In this document: positions 1 to 8,763 of the stretch, in pieces | How positions within the stretch are numbered: the stretch's first letter is position 1 | How the letters are laid out: each line of letters begins with the position of its first letter | Assembly: GCF_018860365.1 (NCBI RefSeq) | Contig: NZ_JAHKPO010000003.1 | Span: 124,001-188,000, forward strand | Source: Arenibacter algicola | GTDB lineage: Bacteria > Bacteroidota > Bacteroidia > Flavobacteriales > Flavobacteriaceae | Direction of reading: 5' to 3' | DNA: 64,000 nt | Made by a program: the position numbers and the translations under genes | The notes under the pieces: generated by a model | What the model saw: the letters and a program-made list of their open reading frames with translations, nothing else | Told to the model about the DNA's origin: nothing | The model's database searches: none

Positions 1-358
1 CGTTCATCTCACTATGGTCTTTCCAGCCGGTGGCCTTTAGTACAAAAAGGAGGTTATTGTTGACGTTGCGATCTGGTAATAATTTAAAATCTTGAAAAAC
101 CACCCCTAGTTTTCTTCTCAAATATGGAATTTCTTTTTCTTTCAAGGTGGTGAGATCGAAATCTACAATATGGCCGCTTCCCTGTTTTAATGGAAGATCG
201 CCATATAAAGTTTTCATAAAGCTGCTCTTTCCACTGCCTGTCTTTCCGATAAGGTATACGAATTCCCCTTTTTTGATTTCAAGGCTAATATCGTTCAATA
301 CTAAATTTTCACCCTGAAATACGGCTACATCCTTCAATCGCAATATGCTTTCGCCCAT
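1..358 (-). CDS. ftsE: Cell-division ABC transporter ATPase FtsE (partial, runs off the left edge)
   Basis: Only the first 119 codons lie in the window. The start is the ATG at 358. The visible part is the N-terminal half of an ABC ATPase: Walker A GKTGSGKS at about residues 38-45 and a Q-loop GVVFQDFKLL around residue 89. The stretch FQDFKLLPDRNVNNNL is typical of FtsE, the ATPase partner of FtsX that controls peptidoglycan hydrolases at the septum. The Walker B and signature motifs are outside the window, so FtsE is favoured over a LolD-type exporter only on sequence flavour. It is divergent from the TPR gene at 506. Confidence 0.8.
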   Translation of the reverse strand, partial: MGESILRLKDVAVFQGENLVLNDISLEIKKGEFVYLIGKTGSGKSSFMKTLYGDLPLKQGSGHIVDFDLTTLKEKEIPYLRRKLGVVFQDFKLLPDRNVNNNLLFVLKATGWKDHSEMN

Positions 359-505
359 AGTTTTTAATGTTGATATAAAAGTAATAAGTTCCTTTGGAAT
401 TAAGTCAAATCTTCTTTAAAAATCTTTTTCTTTATCATATACTTAGGGACAATATTTATCGTTATATAATTTAATTACGGTAATTCTTAACTTCTAGAGA
501 ACACT

Positions 506-3500
506 ATGCTAAGAAAAAAAACCGCTGTAATACTGTGTTTTGTTGGGTCTTTATTTTACGTAAATGCCCAAGAATCCGAGATCTATACTTTTGACCAAAA
601 GGACTACCAAGAAGCTTTGGCCTTGTATAACAATAAACAGTATCAGGCAGCTCAGACTATCTTTGAAAGAGTAAAAAATAATACCAGGGATGAAGAGACC
701 CAGGCCAACAGTGCTTATTATGCCGCTACTGCTGCAATTCGCCTAAATCAGTTGGGGGCCGATAGGTTGATGGAAGACTTTGTTGAAAAGTATCCAACTT
801 CTACCAAACGTAATTCTGCCTATCTCGATGTTGCCGATTATTATTTTGCAACCGGAAAATACCCCTACGCCTTAAAATGGTATACCAAGGTAGATCAAAG
901 TTCCATGTCCAGAAAAGACAAGGAACGCTTCAATTTTAACAATGGTTATGCCTTGTTTTCCTCCAATAAACCAAAAGAGGCCGAACGTTACCTTAACCAG
1001 GTGACCACTTCTCCGACCTATGGTTCCCAAGCCAAGTATTACTTGGGGTATATTGCTTATCAGCAGGACGATTATGCCCAGGCCAACCAGCGTTTTGATC
1101 AGATTACCGACCAAGAACTGTTGGAAGAAAAGCTGTCCTACTATCAGGCGGATATGAACTTTAAATTGGGCAAGTTTGAAGAGGCTATTGCCTTGGCGAA
1201 AAAGCAATTGCCAAAATCTGATCGAAATGAAGTTTCTGAACTCAATAAAATTATTGGGGAGAGTTATTTCAACCTAAAACAATACGCCAATGCCATACCC
1301 TATTTGTCCGAATACAAGGGGAAAAGGGGAAAGTGGAGCAATACCGATTATTATCTATTGGGCTATTCCTACTATATGCAGGGCGATTATGCGAATGGGA
1401 TACAGCAATTCAACAAAATAATCGATGGTAACAATGATGTTTCCCAGAATGCCTATTATCATTTGGCGGAATGCTATCTAAAGCTGGATAAAAAACAAGA
1501 GGCCTTGAACGCCTTTAGAAATGCCTCCCAAATGGATTTCAATCCTGAAATTCAAAAGGATGCCTATTTAAATTATGCCAGACTGAGTTATGAAATAGGG
1601 AACGCATATGAGCCTGTGCCCAAGGTGTTGACCAATTATTTGGAGAAATATCCCAATGATGCCAATAAAGGGGAGATGCAGGAACTTTTGGTGGATTCTT
1701 ATATTACTTCCAAAAATTTTGCCGGTGCCATGGAGCTTTTGGAGAAAAACAAAAACTTTGCCAGTAAGGCTACCTATCAGAAAGTGGCGTTTTATCGGGG
1801 AGTGGAATTGTTCTTGGAGGGGAATTACGAGGAAGCATCAGCCGTGTTTAAGAAATCCCTGGACAATGCCGAAGATCAATACTTTAAGGCAAGATCTAGC
1901 TACTGGAAGGCGGAATCGGATTATAATATGAACCGTTTTGATGATGCCCTGACCGGATATCTTCAATTCAAATCAAATCCGAGTGCCAGAGCAACTCCTG
2001 AATTTAAGGACTTGAATTACAATCTGGCATATACCTATTTCAAATTGAGAAATTATAACAATGCCATATCTGCGTTTTCCAGTTATGTGGAGACCAATAA
2101 CGGGGATAGTGAAAAACTTAACGATGCCTATCTACGCTTAGGGGATAGCTATTTTGTAAGCAGCAAATATTGGCCTGCCATAGAGACTTATAACAAGGCA
2201 ATAGCACGGAATAGTGCTTCGAGCGATTATGCTGCCTATCAAAAGGCGCTGAGCTATGGGTTTGTGGACAGGAGTGCAACCAAAATAGAGGAGCTTTCCA
2301 ATTTTGTGTCCAGGTATCCCAATTCAACACTTAAGGACGACGCTTTGTTTGAACTGGCCAATTCCTATGTGAGGGCCAATAATACGGAAAGAGGGTTGCA
2401 GTTATACGATCAGCTCACCATGGATTATAAGGGCAGCTCTTTGGTGCCACAGGCCATGTTGCGTCAAGGATTGGTGCATTATAATGCCAATCGCAATGAA
2501 CAGGCTTTGGCCAAATTTAAAACGGTGGTAAGGGACCACCCAAACACTCAGGAAGCGCTTCAGGCCGTAACTACGGCCAAGCTTATTTATGTAGACCTGG
2601 GTAGGGTGAATGAATATGCCCAATGGGTGAAAGGTCTCGATTTTGTTGAGGTGACCGATACAGAACTGGACAATGCTACTTTTGAATCTGCTGACAAACA
2701 ATATATTGAAGGCAATCAGGATGCGGCCATAAAGGGATATGAGGCCTATGTTAAACAATTTCCAAACGGATTGAATACCTTAAAAGCCAATTTTAATTTG
2801 GCACAATTGTATTTTGGAAAAGGTCAGAAGGATAAAGCATTGCCCTACTTTAAAAATGTGGCAGGCAAGGGGACCAATGAATATGCAGAACAGGCACTTA
2901 CAAGGGTGTGCGAGATTTATGTAGGCAAAAATGATTATGTCACTGCCATTCCCTTTTTGGAAGAACTGGAAGTCAAGGCGGAAATTCAGCAGAATATCAC
3001 CTTTGCCCAGTCCAATTTAATGAAGGGTTACTATGAGCGGTCAGACTATGCTAAGACCATTCAGTACGCCACTAAAGTGTTATCCAATTCCAACATTGAT
3101 AACCGTATAAAAAGTGATGCACAAATAATGATCGCAAGATCGGCCATTAAGACCAAGGATGAGAACAGGGCGGAAAAGGCCTATTCGGAAGTGCTTAAAA
3201 TTGCAACTGGGGAGTTAGCGGCCGAGGCACTTTATTACGATGCTTATTTCAAGAACAAGTCTCAAAATTACGAGGCTTCCAACGCTTCGGTTCAAAAATT
3301 GGCCAAGGATTATGCGGGGTATAAGGAGTGGAGCGCCAAAGGCTTGATCATTATGGCCAAGAACTTCTATGCCTTGGGAGATGCTTTCCAAGCAACCTAT
3401 ATTTTGGATAGTGTTATCGCCAATTTCGGGGATTATCCGGAAATAGTGGCCCAGGCCAAACAGGAGTCGTCCATTATTAAGGCAAAAGAAGCTCAAAGTA

Positions 3501-3529
3501 ATTCCTCTATTAATCCAGAGGGAAATTAA
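506..3529 (+). CDS. Large secreted tetratricopeptide-repeat protein
   Basis: This is a 1007-residue protein with a Sec signal peptide (cleavage near YVNAQ, about residue 21), followed along its whole length by TPR-like helical repeats with recurrent A-Y-Y-x-L and Y-P-N-x motifs. TPR arrays of this kind in the periplasm act as scaffolds; no enzymatic motif is visible. The next gene, an outer-membrane barrel protein, starts 25 bases after the stop on the same strand, so the two are probably one operon and work together at the outer membrane. The exact function is not recognised. The ATG at 506 gives a good signal peptide and is taken as the start. Confidence 0.85.
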   Translation: MLRKKTAVILCFVGSLFYVNAQESEIYTFDQKDYQEALALYNNKQYQAAQTIFERVKNNTRDEETQANSAYYAATAAIRLNQLGADRLMEDFVEKYPTSTKRNSAYLDVADYYFATGKYPYALKWYTKVDQSSMSRKDKERFNFNNGYALFSSNKPKEAERYLNQVTTSPTYGSQAKYYLGYIAYQQDDYAQANQRFDQITDQELLEEKLSYYQADMNFKLGKFEEAIALAKKQLPKSDRNEVSELNKIIGESYFNLKQYANAIPYLSEYKGKRGKWSNTDYYLLGYSYYMQGDYANGIQQFNKIIDGNNDVSQNAYYHLAECYLKLDKKQEALNAFRNASQMDFNPEIQKDAYLNYARLSYEIGNAYEPVPKVLTNYLEKYPNDANKGEMQELLVDSYITSKNFAGAMELLEKNKNFASKATYQKVAFYRGVELFLEGNYEEASAVFKKSLDNAEDQYFKARSSYWKAESDYNMNRFDDALTGYLQFKSNPSARATPEFKDLNYNLAYTYFKLRNYNNAISAFSSYVETNNGDSEKLNDAYLRLGDSYFVSSKYWPAIETYNKAIARNSASSDYAAYQKALSYGFVDRSATKIEELSNFVSRYPNSTLKDDALFELANSYVRANNTERGLQLYDQLTMDYKGSSLVPQAMLRQGLVHYNANRNEQALAKFKTVVRDHPNTQEALQAVTTAKLIYVDLGRVNEYAQWVKGLDFVEVTDTELDNATFESADKQYIEGNQDAAIKGYEAYVKQFPNGLNTLKANFNLAQLYFGKGQKDKALPYFKNVAGKGTNEYAEQALTRVCEIYVGKNDYVTAIPFLEELEVKAEIQQNITFAQSNLMKGYYERSDYAKTIQYATKVLSNSNIDNRIKSDAQIMIARSAIKTKDENRAEKAYSEVLKIATGELAAEALYYDAYFKNKSQNYEASNASVQKLAKDYAGYKEWSAKGLIIMAKNFYALGDAFQATYILDSVIANFGDYPEIVAQAKQESSIIKAKEAQSNSSINPEGN

Positions 3530-3554
3530 AATTTCCTTGCAAAAAGAACACAAT

Positions 3555-5306
3555 ATGCACAAGCACATAAAAATATCCATTTTTGCTATTCTAGGTTTTC
3601 TACAAATCGGATTGGCACAGGACGATAAAAAAGATTTAGGTACGGAAACGGTGACAGTGGTAAAGGCCTATGCACCTACCATTTCGGACGCGTTTAAGGT
3701 GAAGTCGGTCCCCACTTTGAACGATTCCATTGTTTTGCAAAAAAAGCCAATCAAATACAGCATATTTTCTGTACCTGTTGCCTCTACTTTTACTCCTTCC
3801 AAGGGTAAAGCTTCAGGTGTGAAGAAACTGCCTCCGGAAAAAATATATAACTCCTATGCATCAATAGGTCTGGGCAACTATAATAACGCTTTGGCTGATT
3901 TTTATACCAGTAGTGCCCTAAATAGGGATGAAAGATTGGATGTAAGCCTAAACCACCATTCCTCAAGGGGAGAAATAGACGGAACTGCTTTGGATAATAT
4001 ATTTTATAATACCAAATTGGACGCCAATTATACCAAAAGGGACAGGGATATAAGTTGGGGAGCCAATATAGGGGCACAACATCAATTATATAATTGGTAC
4101 GGAATTCCCAATGGATATTATACAGAGGAACTAGTGAACGGCATAGATGAAAAACAGAACTATTTTAATGCATTTGCAGGTGGTTTTGTGGAAATGGAAG
4201 ATTCTTTTTTTAAGAGTGCCAATTTGTACTATAGACGATTTTGGGATTCCACTAAATCAGGTGAAAATAGGGCAGTGCTAAAGCCTGCCTTCGAATTCCC
4301 TTTGGGAGATGAGTTATTGACGCTTAAGGCCAAGGTAGATTATTTGGGGGGTAAGTTTAAAAATGGTCAAGTGGCCAATGATTCCAATGTTCCCGGAATA
4401 GATTATTCGCATTTACAAGTTGGTATAAATCCCAATATTAATATTTTAGGGGATGATCTTTCGCTTAATCTGGGCGTAAATTTAGTGTATGGCATGGATT
4501 TGGAAAACAGTGAGGGCAACTTTTATATTTATCCCACAATAACGGCATCCTATCGTTTGTTGGATGAGGTAGCCATAGCTTACGGTGGGGTAGAGGGTGA
4601 GTTAAAGCAAAACTCGTTCTATGGATTTGTAGAAGAGAACCCATACGTTTCCCCAACTTTGGACATGCAACCTACAGACCAACAATATGATGCCTACATA
4701 GGCTTAAAAGGACAATTATTACCTAATCTTAGCTATAACCTAAAGGGCTCTTATATGGCGGAAAATAGAAAACCACTATTTTTGCTAAATCCTGAAAATA
4801 CCTCCAGGACAGACGAAAAAGGGTATTTCTATGGTAATAGCTTCCAGGTGTTTTATGATGATGTAAAGACCTTAGGAGTCTTTGGTGAATTAAACGTAGA
4901 TATAAACCGTAATTTTAGCCTGGGGATAAATGCCCAAGTATATGATTACGATACGGAAACCGATAATCCTGCTTGGAACCTACCAGGTCTTACTGCCGCT
5001 ATGTTTATGGATTATCAAATAGGGGAGAAGTGGTTCATGGGTGCCAATTTGTTTTATGTAGGGGAACGCGATGACCTTTATACGGTGGCCTCTCCGGGAA
5101 CTTTACCGGCAGATTTTGCAATGACTCCAGTTACCTTGGATAGCTATTTTGATGCCAATGCGCATATTGGCTATCGCATAAACGAGCAATTGTCAGTTTT
5201 TGCAAAGGCAAATAATATAGCCAACCAGAATTATATGCGTTGGAATAATTATCAAGTACAGGGTTTCCAGGTTTTGGCCGGAGCCACGTACAAATTTGAT
5301 CTATAG
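3555..5306 (+). CDS. Outer-membrane beta-barrel protein (TonB-receptor-like, no plug)
   Basis: The protein has 583 residues. The frame is open from a TTG at 3537, but the ATG at 3555 directly precedes a normal signal peptide (HIKISIFAILGFLQIGLAQ), so that start is preferred. After a short N-terminal region (TETVTVVKAYAPTISDAFKV) the rest is an alternating aromatic/polar pattern of transmembrane beta strands. It ends in GATYKFDL with the C-terminal aromatic region usual for barrel insertion. The length is too short for a complete plug plus 22-strand barrel. It is probably co-transcribed with the TPR gene upstream; its substrate is unknown. Confidence 0.75.
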   Translation: MHKHIKISIFAILGFLQIGLAQDDKKDLGTETVTVVKAYAPTISDAFKVKSVPTLNDSIVLQKKPIKYSIFSVPVASTFTPSKGKASGVKKLPPEKIYNSYASIGLGNYNNALADFYTSSALNRDERLDVSLNHHSSRGEIDGTALDNIFYNTKLDANYTKRDRDISWGANIGAQHQLYNWYGIPNGYYTEELVNGIDEKQNYFNAFAGGFVEMEDSFFKSANLYYRRFWDSTKSGENRAVLKPAFEFPLGDELLTLKAKVDYLGGKFKNGQVANDSNVPGIDYSHLQVGINPNINILGDDLSLNLGVNLVYGMDLENSEGNFYIYPTITASYRLLDEVAIAYGGVEGELKQNSFYGFVEENPYVSPTLDMQPTDQQYDAYIGLKGQLLPNLSYNLKGSYMAENRKPLFLLNPENTSRTDEKGYFYGNSFQVFYDDVKTLGVFGELNVDINRNFSLGINAQVYDYDTETDNPAWNLPGLTAAMFMDYQIGEKWFMGANLFYVGERDDLYTVASPGTLPADFAMTPVTLDSYFDANAHIGYRINEQLSVFAKANNIANQNYMRWNNYQVQGFQVLAGATYKFDL

Positions 5307-5622
5307 ATAAAAAAGAATATTTAGAATTAGCGGTTGCTCATGATCTGCCAAAAACCCCGTGGTATTTTATGATCGCCGTAAATGTACCTTCTGCCTTTAG
5401 TTTTCTATCTCGGGAAGCAAAAAAGGCAGTAAGGTATTTTTGTTTTTAGGAGGTTTGCCATTATATGGGTGTTATATAGCGTTGGGACCTCTTGTCCCAT
5501 TTTTTGAGCTGAAATTCTGCGATACAGCTGCCTGGGTTTAAGATTTTTTTCAAAGTAGTGCTGGTCTGTGTATAACTTTATTTTGTTGTCTAGATAATTA
5601 TTAATTATAAAATTTTATAAGA
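5307..5622. other. Intergenic region, weak terminator only
   Basis: This 316-bp gap between the barrel protein and the small secreted protein shows no credible reading frame. The only structure seen is the short hairpin at 5483-5505. Just upstream of the next gene the sequence is A+T-rich but lacks a clean TAnnTTTG box. Confidence 0.6.
5483..5505 (+). terminator. Putative weak intrinsic terminator
   Basis: The stem TGGGAC/GTCCCA (5483-5488 and 5494-5499) with a 5-nt loop is followed by six T. It lies 177 nt after the barrel gene, so it may end that operon's transcript. The short stem keeps confidence low. Confidence 0.45.
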
Positions 5623-6048
5623 ATGAAAAATATTGGAAAATTGTTTTGCGCTTGTCTTTTTTTTGTTTCGGGTAGTACGTCGCTTTTGGCAGTAAACTCA
5701 GGTCATAGTCATTATTGTCCCAATAATTTAACCGAAGTGCTAGAAGAAGTGTATAAATCTCCAATCGGAACATGGGAATATACAGTGGAGGATGTTCCTT
5801 ATGAATATAGTGCCGGTTTGTTAATTATTACTAAGGACAAAGAGGGGTATAAGGTAGTGGTAAAGGTAAATTATAATACCTTGACGGCTTCGGAAGTAAA
5901 GGTAAATGAGAATAAAGTAAACTTTTCGGTTTATATTGAAGGGGGAGAAGTGCAGGTTTCCTTGCAAGTGAAGGATGATGTTATAAATGGTAAGGCCAAT
6001 TCTACAGAAGGCTCATTTTCGTTGAAAGGGAAAAGAAATAAATCCTAA
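5623..6048 (+). CDS. Small secreted protein, family unrecognised (paralogue of 34105-34539)
   Basis: This 141-residue protein has a signal peptide (through about LLAVNS) and then one beta-rich domain. The core GTWEYTVEDVPYEYSAG, the VKVNEN turn and the terminal GKANSTEGSFSLKGKR align with the product of the gene at 34105. I count about 35-40 identities over some 90 aligned residues. The repeated short strands and glycine turns suggest a small lipocalin-like or beta-sandwich fold, but I cannot name a family. It is monocistronic, with a clear terminator at 6094. Confidence 0.8.
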   Translation: MKNIGKLFCACLFFVSGSTSLLAVNSGHSHYCPNNLTEVLEEVYKSPIGTWEYTVEDVPYEYSAGLLIITKDKEGYKVVVKVNYNTLTASEVKVNENKVNFSVYIEGGEVQVSLQVKDDVINGKANSTEGSFSLKGKRNKS

Positions 6049-6093
6049 TAGTTATATAGATCAGACAGTTGTATTTGTCCATAGGTATTACAA

Positions 6094-6122
6094 ACATCCC
6101 TGAATATGGGGATGTTTTTTTA
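6094..6122 (+). terminator. Intrinsic terminator
   Basis: The perfect 7-bp stem ACATCCC/GGGATGT (6094-6100 and 6109-6115) with an 8-nt loop is followed by a T-rich run. It ends the small secreted-protein gene. Confidence 0.85.
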
Positions 6123-6201
6123 TTTTTGATAAAATGTACTTAAACTTTTTGTCCGTGAGGGATTCTTTCTGCCAATAAGTTTTACATACAATTTGTTCAG
6201 T

Positions 6202-7287
6202 ATGAGGCAAATCGCTGTAGGTTGTAGAAATTGGATAGGGATTTTGTCCGTATTATGCCTCGGTAGGGCCATGTCCCAAAACCTAGTAGAAAATCCAAGT
6301 TTTGAATCTTTTTTGGAATGCCCGGATCATTTAGGGAACTTTGGGGAAGACCTTAAATATTGGTCCGTACCTACTAAGGGAACTACTGATTATTTTAATA
6401 GCTGTAGTCTTAGCATGGGGGTGCCCACCAATTTTATGGGAGAGCAGACGGCAAAATTTGGGAACGCCTATCTGGGATTCTATATGTATGCCCCTGAAGA
6501 TTACAGGGAATATATCCAAGGAGAGTTAAAGGAGCCTTTAAAGCAAGGGGTTACCTATACAGTGTCCTTTTATATTAGTTTGGCCGAGAATTCGGATCAT
6601 GTTGTTCGTGATTTTGATGTCCTTTTGTCTACAAAACCAATAGAGGTTAAAATAAAAAAGGGACTCACTAAATGGCAGCTTTCCAAAATAGAAGGAAATA
6701 ATTTTACCATAATTGAAATTTTGGGCAACGAATTTATAACTGATGACAATGCATGGACCAAGATTTCTACCAATTTTCTTGCTGCGGGCGGCGAGCAGTT
6801 TATTACTATTGGTAATTTTAAGAACAATGCTTCTACAAGGCGACAGAGATTGGTAAAGAAAAAAAATGTGAATGGGGCCTATTATTTTTTGGATATGGTA
6901 TATGTTGATGAGGGAATGCAGACCTATGCCTTGGACGAGGCCCATATTTTTGAAAATGTTCATTTTAATTTTGATGAGTCCCATCTAGGGGAAAAGGGCG
7001 CTCATGAGATAATGCGCGTCTACAATTATTTGCAATCAGACAGTACTTTGAACATTGTAATCAATGGATATACAGACAATTTGGGTACTTCTTCCTACAA
7101 TACAGACCTTTCTGTTAAACGTGCAATGGCAGTGGCAAATAGGTTGATCCAATTGGGTTTGGCCGGCCAAAGAATTACCTACAATGGTTTTGGAGCAGCG
7201 CAACCACTAGGAAATAATGAGGATGAAGAGGGTAGGGCACAGAATAGAAGGGTAGAGTTTATAATTTTCAAAACCCCTGAAAAGTAA
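6202..7287 (+). CDS. OmpA-family envelope protein with N-terminal carbohydrate-binding-like domain
   Basis: The protein has 361 residues from the ATG at 6202 (an in-frame TTG at 6193 is less likely). A signal peptide ends near AMSQ. Residues of about 27-240 begin NLVENPSFESFLECP, the opening seen in Ig-/galactose-binding-like domains of Bacteroidota surface proteins. Residues of about 250-361 form an OmpA-like peptidoglycan-binding domain, with INGYTDNLGT, a YNTDLSVKRAMAVANRL helix and the final AQNRRVEF. The likely role is anchoring an extracytoplasmic domain to the cell wall. The ligand of the N-terminal domain is unknown. Confidence 0.85.
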   Translation: MRQIAVGCRNWIGILSVLCLGRAMSQNLVENPSFESFLECPDHLGNFGEDLKYWSVPTKGTTDYFNSCSLSMGVPTNFMGEQTAKFGNAYLGFYMYAPEDYREYIQGELKEPLKQGVTYTVSFYISLAENSDHVVRDFDVLLSTKPIEVKIKKGLTKWQLSKIEGNNFTIIEILGNEFITDDNAWTKISTNFLAAGGEQFITIGNFKNNASTRRQRLVKKKNVNGAYYFLDMVYVDEGMQTYALDEAHIFENVHFNFDESHLGEKGAHEIMRVYNYLQSDSTLNIVINGYTDNLGTSSYNTDLSVKRAMAVANRLIQLGLAGQRITYNGFGAAQPLGNNEDEEGRAQNRRVEFIIFKTPEK

Positions 7288-7348
7288 GCTTTTAAAGGGC
7301 TGAGCGATTTTTTTTTAAATACATGTTAAAATTGTTGGCTATAAATGA

Positions 7349-7378
7349 TTGTGGTTCAAACTTTTGGAACTATATTTG
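7349..7378 (+). promoter_or_regulatory. Bacteroidota-type promoter of the cold-shock gene
   Basis: TTG at 7349-7351, a 19-bp spacer and TATATTTG at 7371-7378 match the flavobacterial -33/-7 consensus (TTG, TAnnTTTG). The start codon is 33 bp downstream. Confidence 0.7.
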
Positions 7379-7411
7379 ATTCACAATAAGTAATTAATTT
7401 AAATTTTAGTA

Positions 7412-7603
7412 ATGAGTAGAGGAACAGTAAAATTTTTCAACGATGCCAAAGGATTTGGGTTCATCACAGAAGAAGGTTCTAACAAAGAACATTTTGTACA
7501 CATCTCTGGTTTAATCGACGAAATTCGCGAAGGCGATGAAGTTGAGTTTGAACTAAAAGAAGGAAAAAAAGGATTAAACGCAGTAAACGTTAAAGTTATT
7601 TAA
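7412..7603 (+). CDS. Cold-shock domain protein
   Basis: This 63-residue single-domain cold-shock protein binds single-stranded RNA/DNA and acts as an RNA chaperone. RNP1 (KGFGFIT, residues 13-19) and RNP2 (HFVHIS, residues 27-32) are both present, and the protein is the usual length. It has its own promoter (7349-7378) and terminator (7635-7661), so it is monocistronic. Confidence 0.95.
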   Translation: MSRGTVKFFNDAKGFGFITEEGSNKEHFVHISGLIDEIREGDEVEFELKEGKKGLNAVNVKVI

Positions 7604-7634
7604 TATATACTTTTTTAATTTCCTAAGACCTAAG

Positions 7635-7661
7635 GCCTATCGTTTGATAGGCTTTTTTTTG
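7635..7661 (+). terminator. Intrinsic terminator of the cold-shock gene
   Basis: The 7-bp stem GCCTATC/GATAGGC (7635-7641 and 7646-7652) with a GTTT loop is followed by eight T. Confidence 0.9.
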
Positions 7662-8030
7662 TTCGTGAGACCCGTATTTTAAAAGCCGCAGGCGCATTGG
7701 AATACGATAGTCGAACGAACCCCGCCAAAAGGCGGGGTTTTCGGTATAATACCAGATCTTGGGAGGGTTTAATACCCCGAGCTTCGGGTACGTGCCTTAT
7801 AGGAGTCCAGTGAATGGTTTAGGTTTTAATGCCATTACTGTTTCAATACTGCTTTACCCCCAATGCTATGGCCAATAATGTGATTATATATCTTTATACC
7901 TTCAGGTGGCTATGATTTTATTCTTTATATTGGATTTTGGAAACCTTAGTTGGCATTATTGGTAGACGTGCTAGTACATCCCGATAGTAATACATATGGT
8001 TTCCTTCAATAACTAAATGTAATTGTTCCT
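7662..8030. other. Intergenic region with several GC-rich palindromes
   Basis: No gene is visible between the cold-shock terminator and the SIS gene. The region holds a 9-bp-stem hairpin (AACCCCGCC/GGCGGGGTT, 7718-7739, AAAA loop), the palindrome GGTATAATACC (7743-7753) and a CCCGA-GCT-TCGGG hairpin (7776-7788). The first could be a second terminator. Taken together they look like repeat-type palindromes or the remains of a structured RNA. Confidence 0.55.
7718..7742 (+). terminator. Strong hairpin, possible second terminator
   Basis: AACCCCGCC (7718-7726), AAAA loop and GGCGGGGTT (7731-7739) form a perfect 9-bp stem; it is followed by only a short T run. No gene ends immediately upstream, so the role is uncertain. 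Confidence 0.55.
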
Positions 8031-8747
8031 ATGTTCGAATATTTGGATAAAATAAAATTACTGATCAATAAAATGTCCACTGAACAGAAGGATCAATTGG
8101 TCAGTGCCGCTAATATTGTAGCGGATGTTATCAAGAATGATGGCATAATTCACACCATAGGCACAGGTCATTCCCAAATGATAGGGATGGAAATGTTTGG
8201 CAGGGCCTCCAATTTGGCCAACGTAAATGCCATTATGGACGATATGGTGCTTATGGCCAGCGGGGCAAGAAGATCGGCTAAAATGGAACAAATTAGTGGA
8301 CTTGCCGAAATACTTTGGAATAAGTATCAATTTAATAAAGGGGATGTGTTGATTGTTGTTTCAAATTCGGGAAGAAATGCCTTGCCCTTGGAGATGGCTA
8401 TGAAGGCAAAGCAGAAAGGGTTAAGTACAATAGCGATCACCTCTTTGGAGCAGTCCAAAAAGTATCCTTCCAGGCATTCTAGCGGAAAGAAATTATATCA
8501 GATTGCGGATTTGGTCATTGATAATTGTGTTCCATCCGGGGATGGGGTTATCGCCATAAACGACCTTCTTATAGGTCCTGCTTCCTCGGTACTGGGAATG
8601 ATCATTGTAAACATAATCTCGACCGAAGCCATAAAAATTAATTTGGACAGAGGTGTGGATGTCTCCGTTTTTCAAAGTCAGAACATAGATGAGGCGGACA
8701 ATGAGGCGCTCTATCAAAAATATGAATCTAGGGTAAAACATTTATAG
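8031..8747 (+). CDS. SIS-domain sugar-phosphate isomerase-like protein
   Basis: This 238-residue cytoplasmic protein has a single SIS fold (GmhA/UPF0309 type). The phosphosugar-binding motifs are visible as GTGHSQ (residues 44-49) and VSNSGRN (110-116). SIS proteins isomerise or sense phosphosugars; the substrate here cannot be read from sequence. The gene is convergent with the Nramp-like gene of the alginate locus (16 bp between the coding ends) and has no obvious terminator between them. Its closeness to KDPG aldolase suggests a sugar-acid or amino-sugar side pathway; this is inference. Confidence 0.8.
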   Translation: MFEYLDKIKLLINKMSTEQKDQLVSAANIVADVIKNDGIIHTIGTGHSQMIGMEMFGRASNLANVNAIMDDMVLMASGARRSAKMEQISGLAEILWNKYQFNKGDVLIVVSNSGRNALPLEMAMKAKQKGLSTIAITSLEQSKKYPSRHSSGKKLYQIADLVIDNCVPSGDGVIAINDLLIGPASSVLGMIIVNIISTEAIKINLDRGVDVSVFQSQNIDEADNEALYQKYESRVKHL

Positions 8748-8763
8748 CATCTATTAGGGCTCC

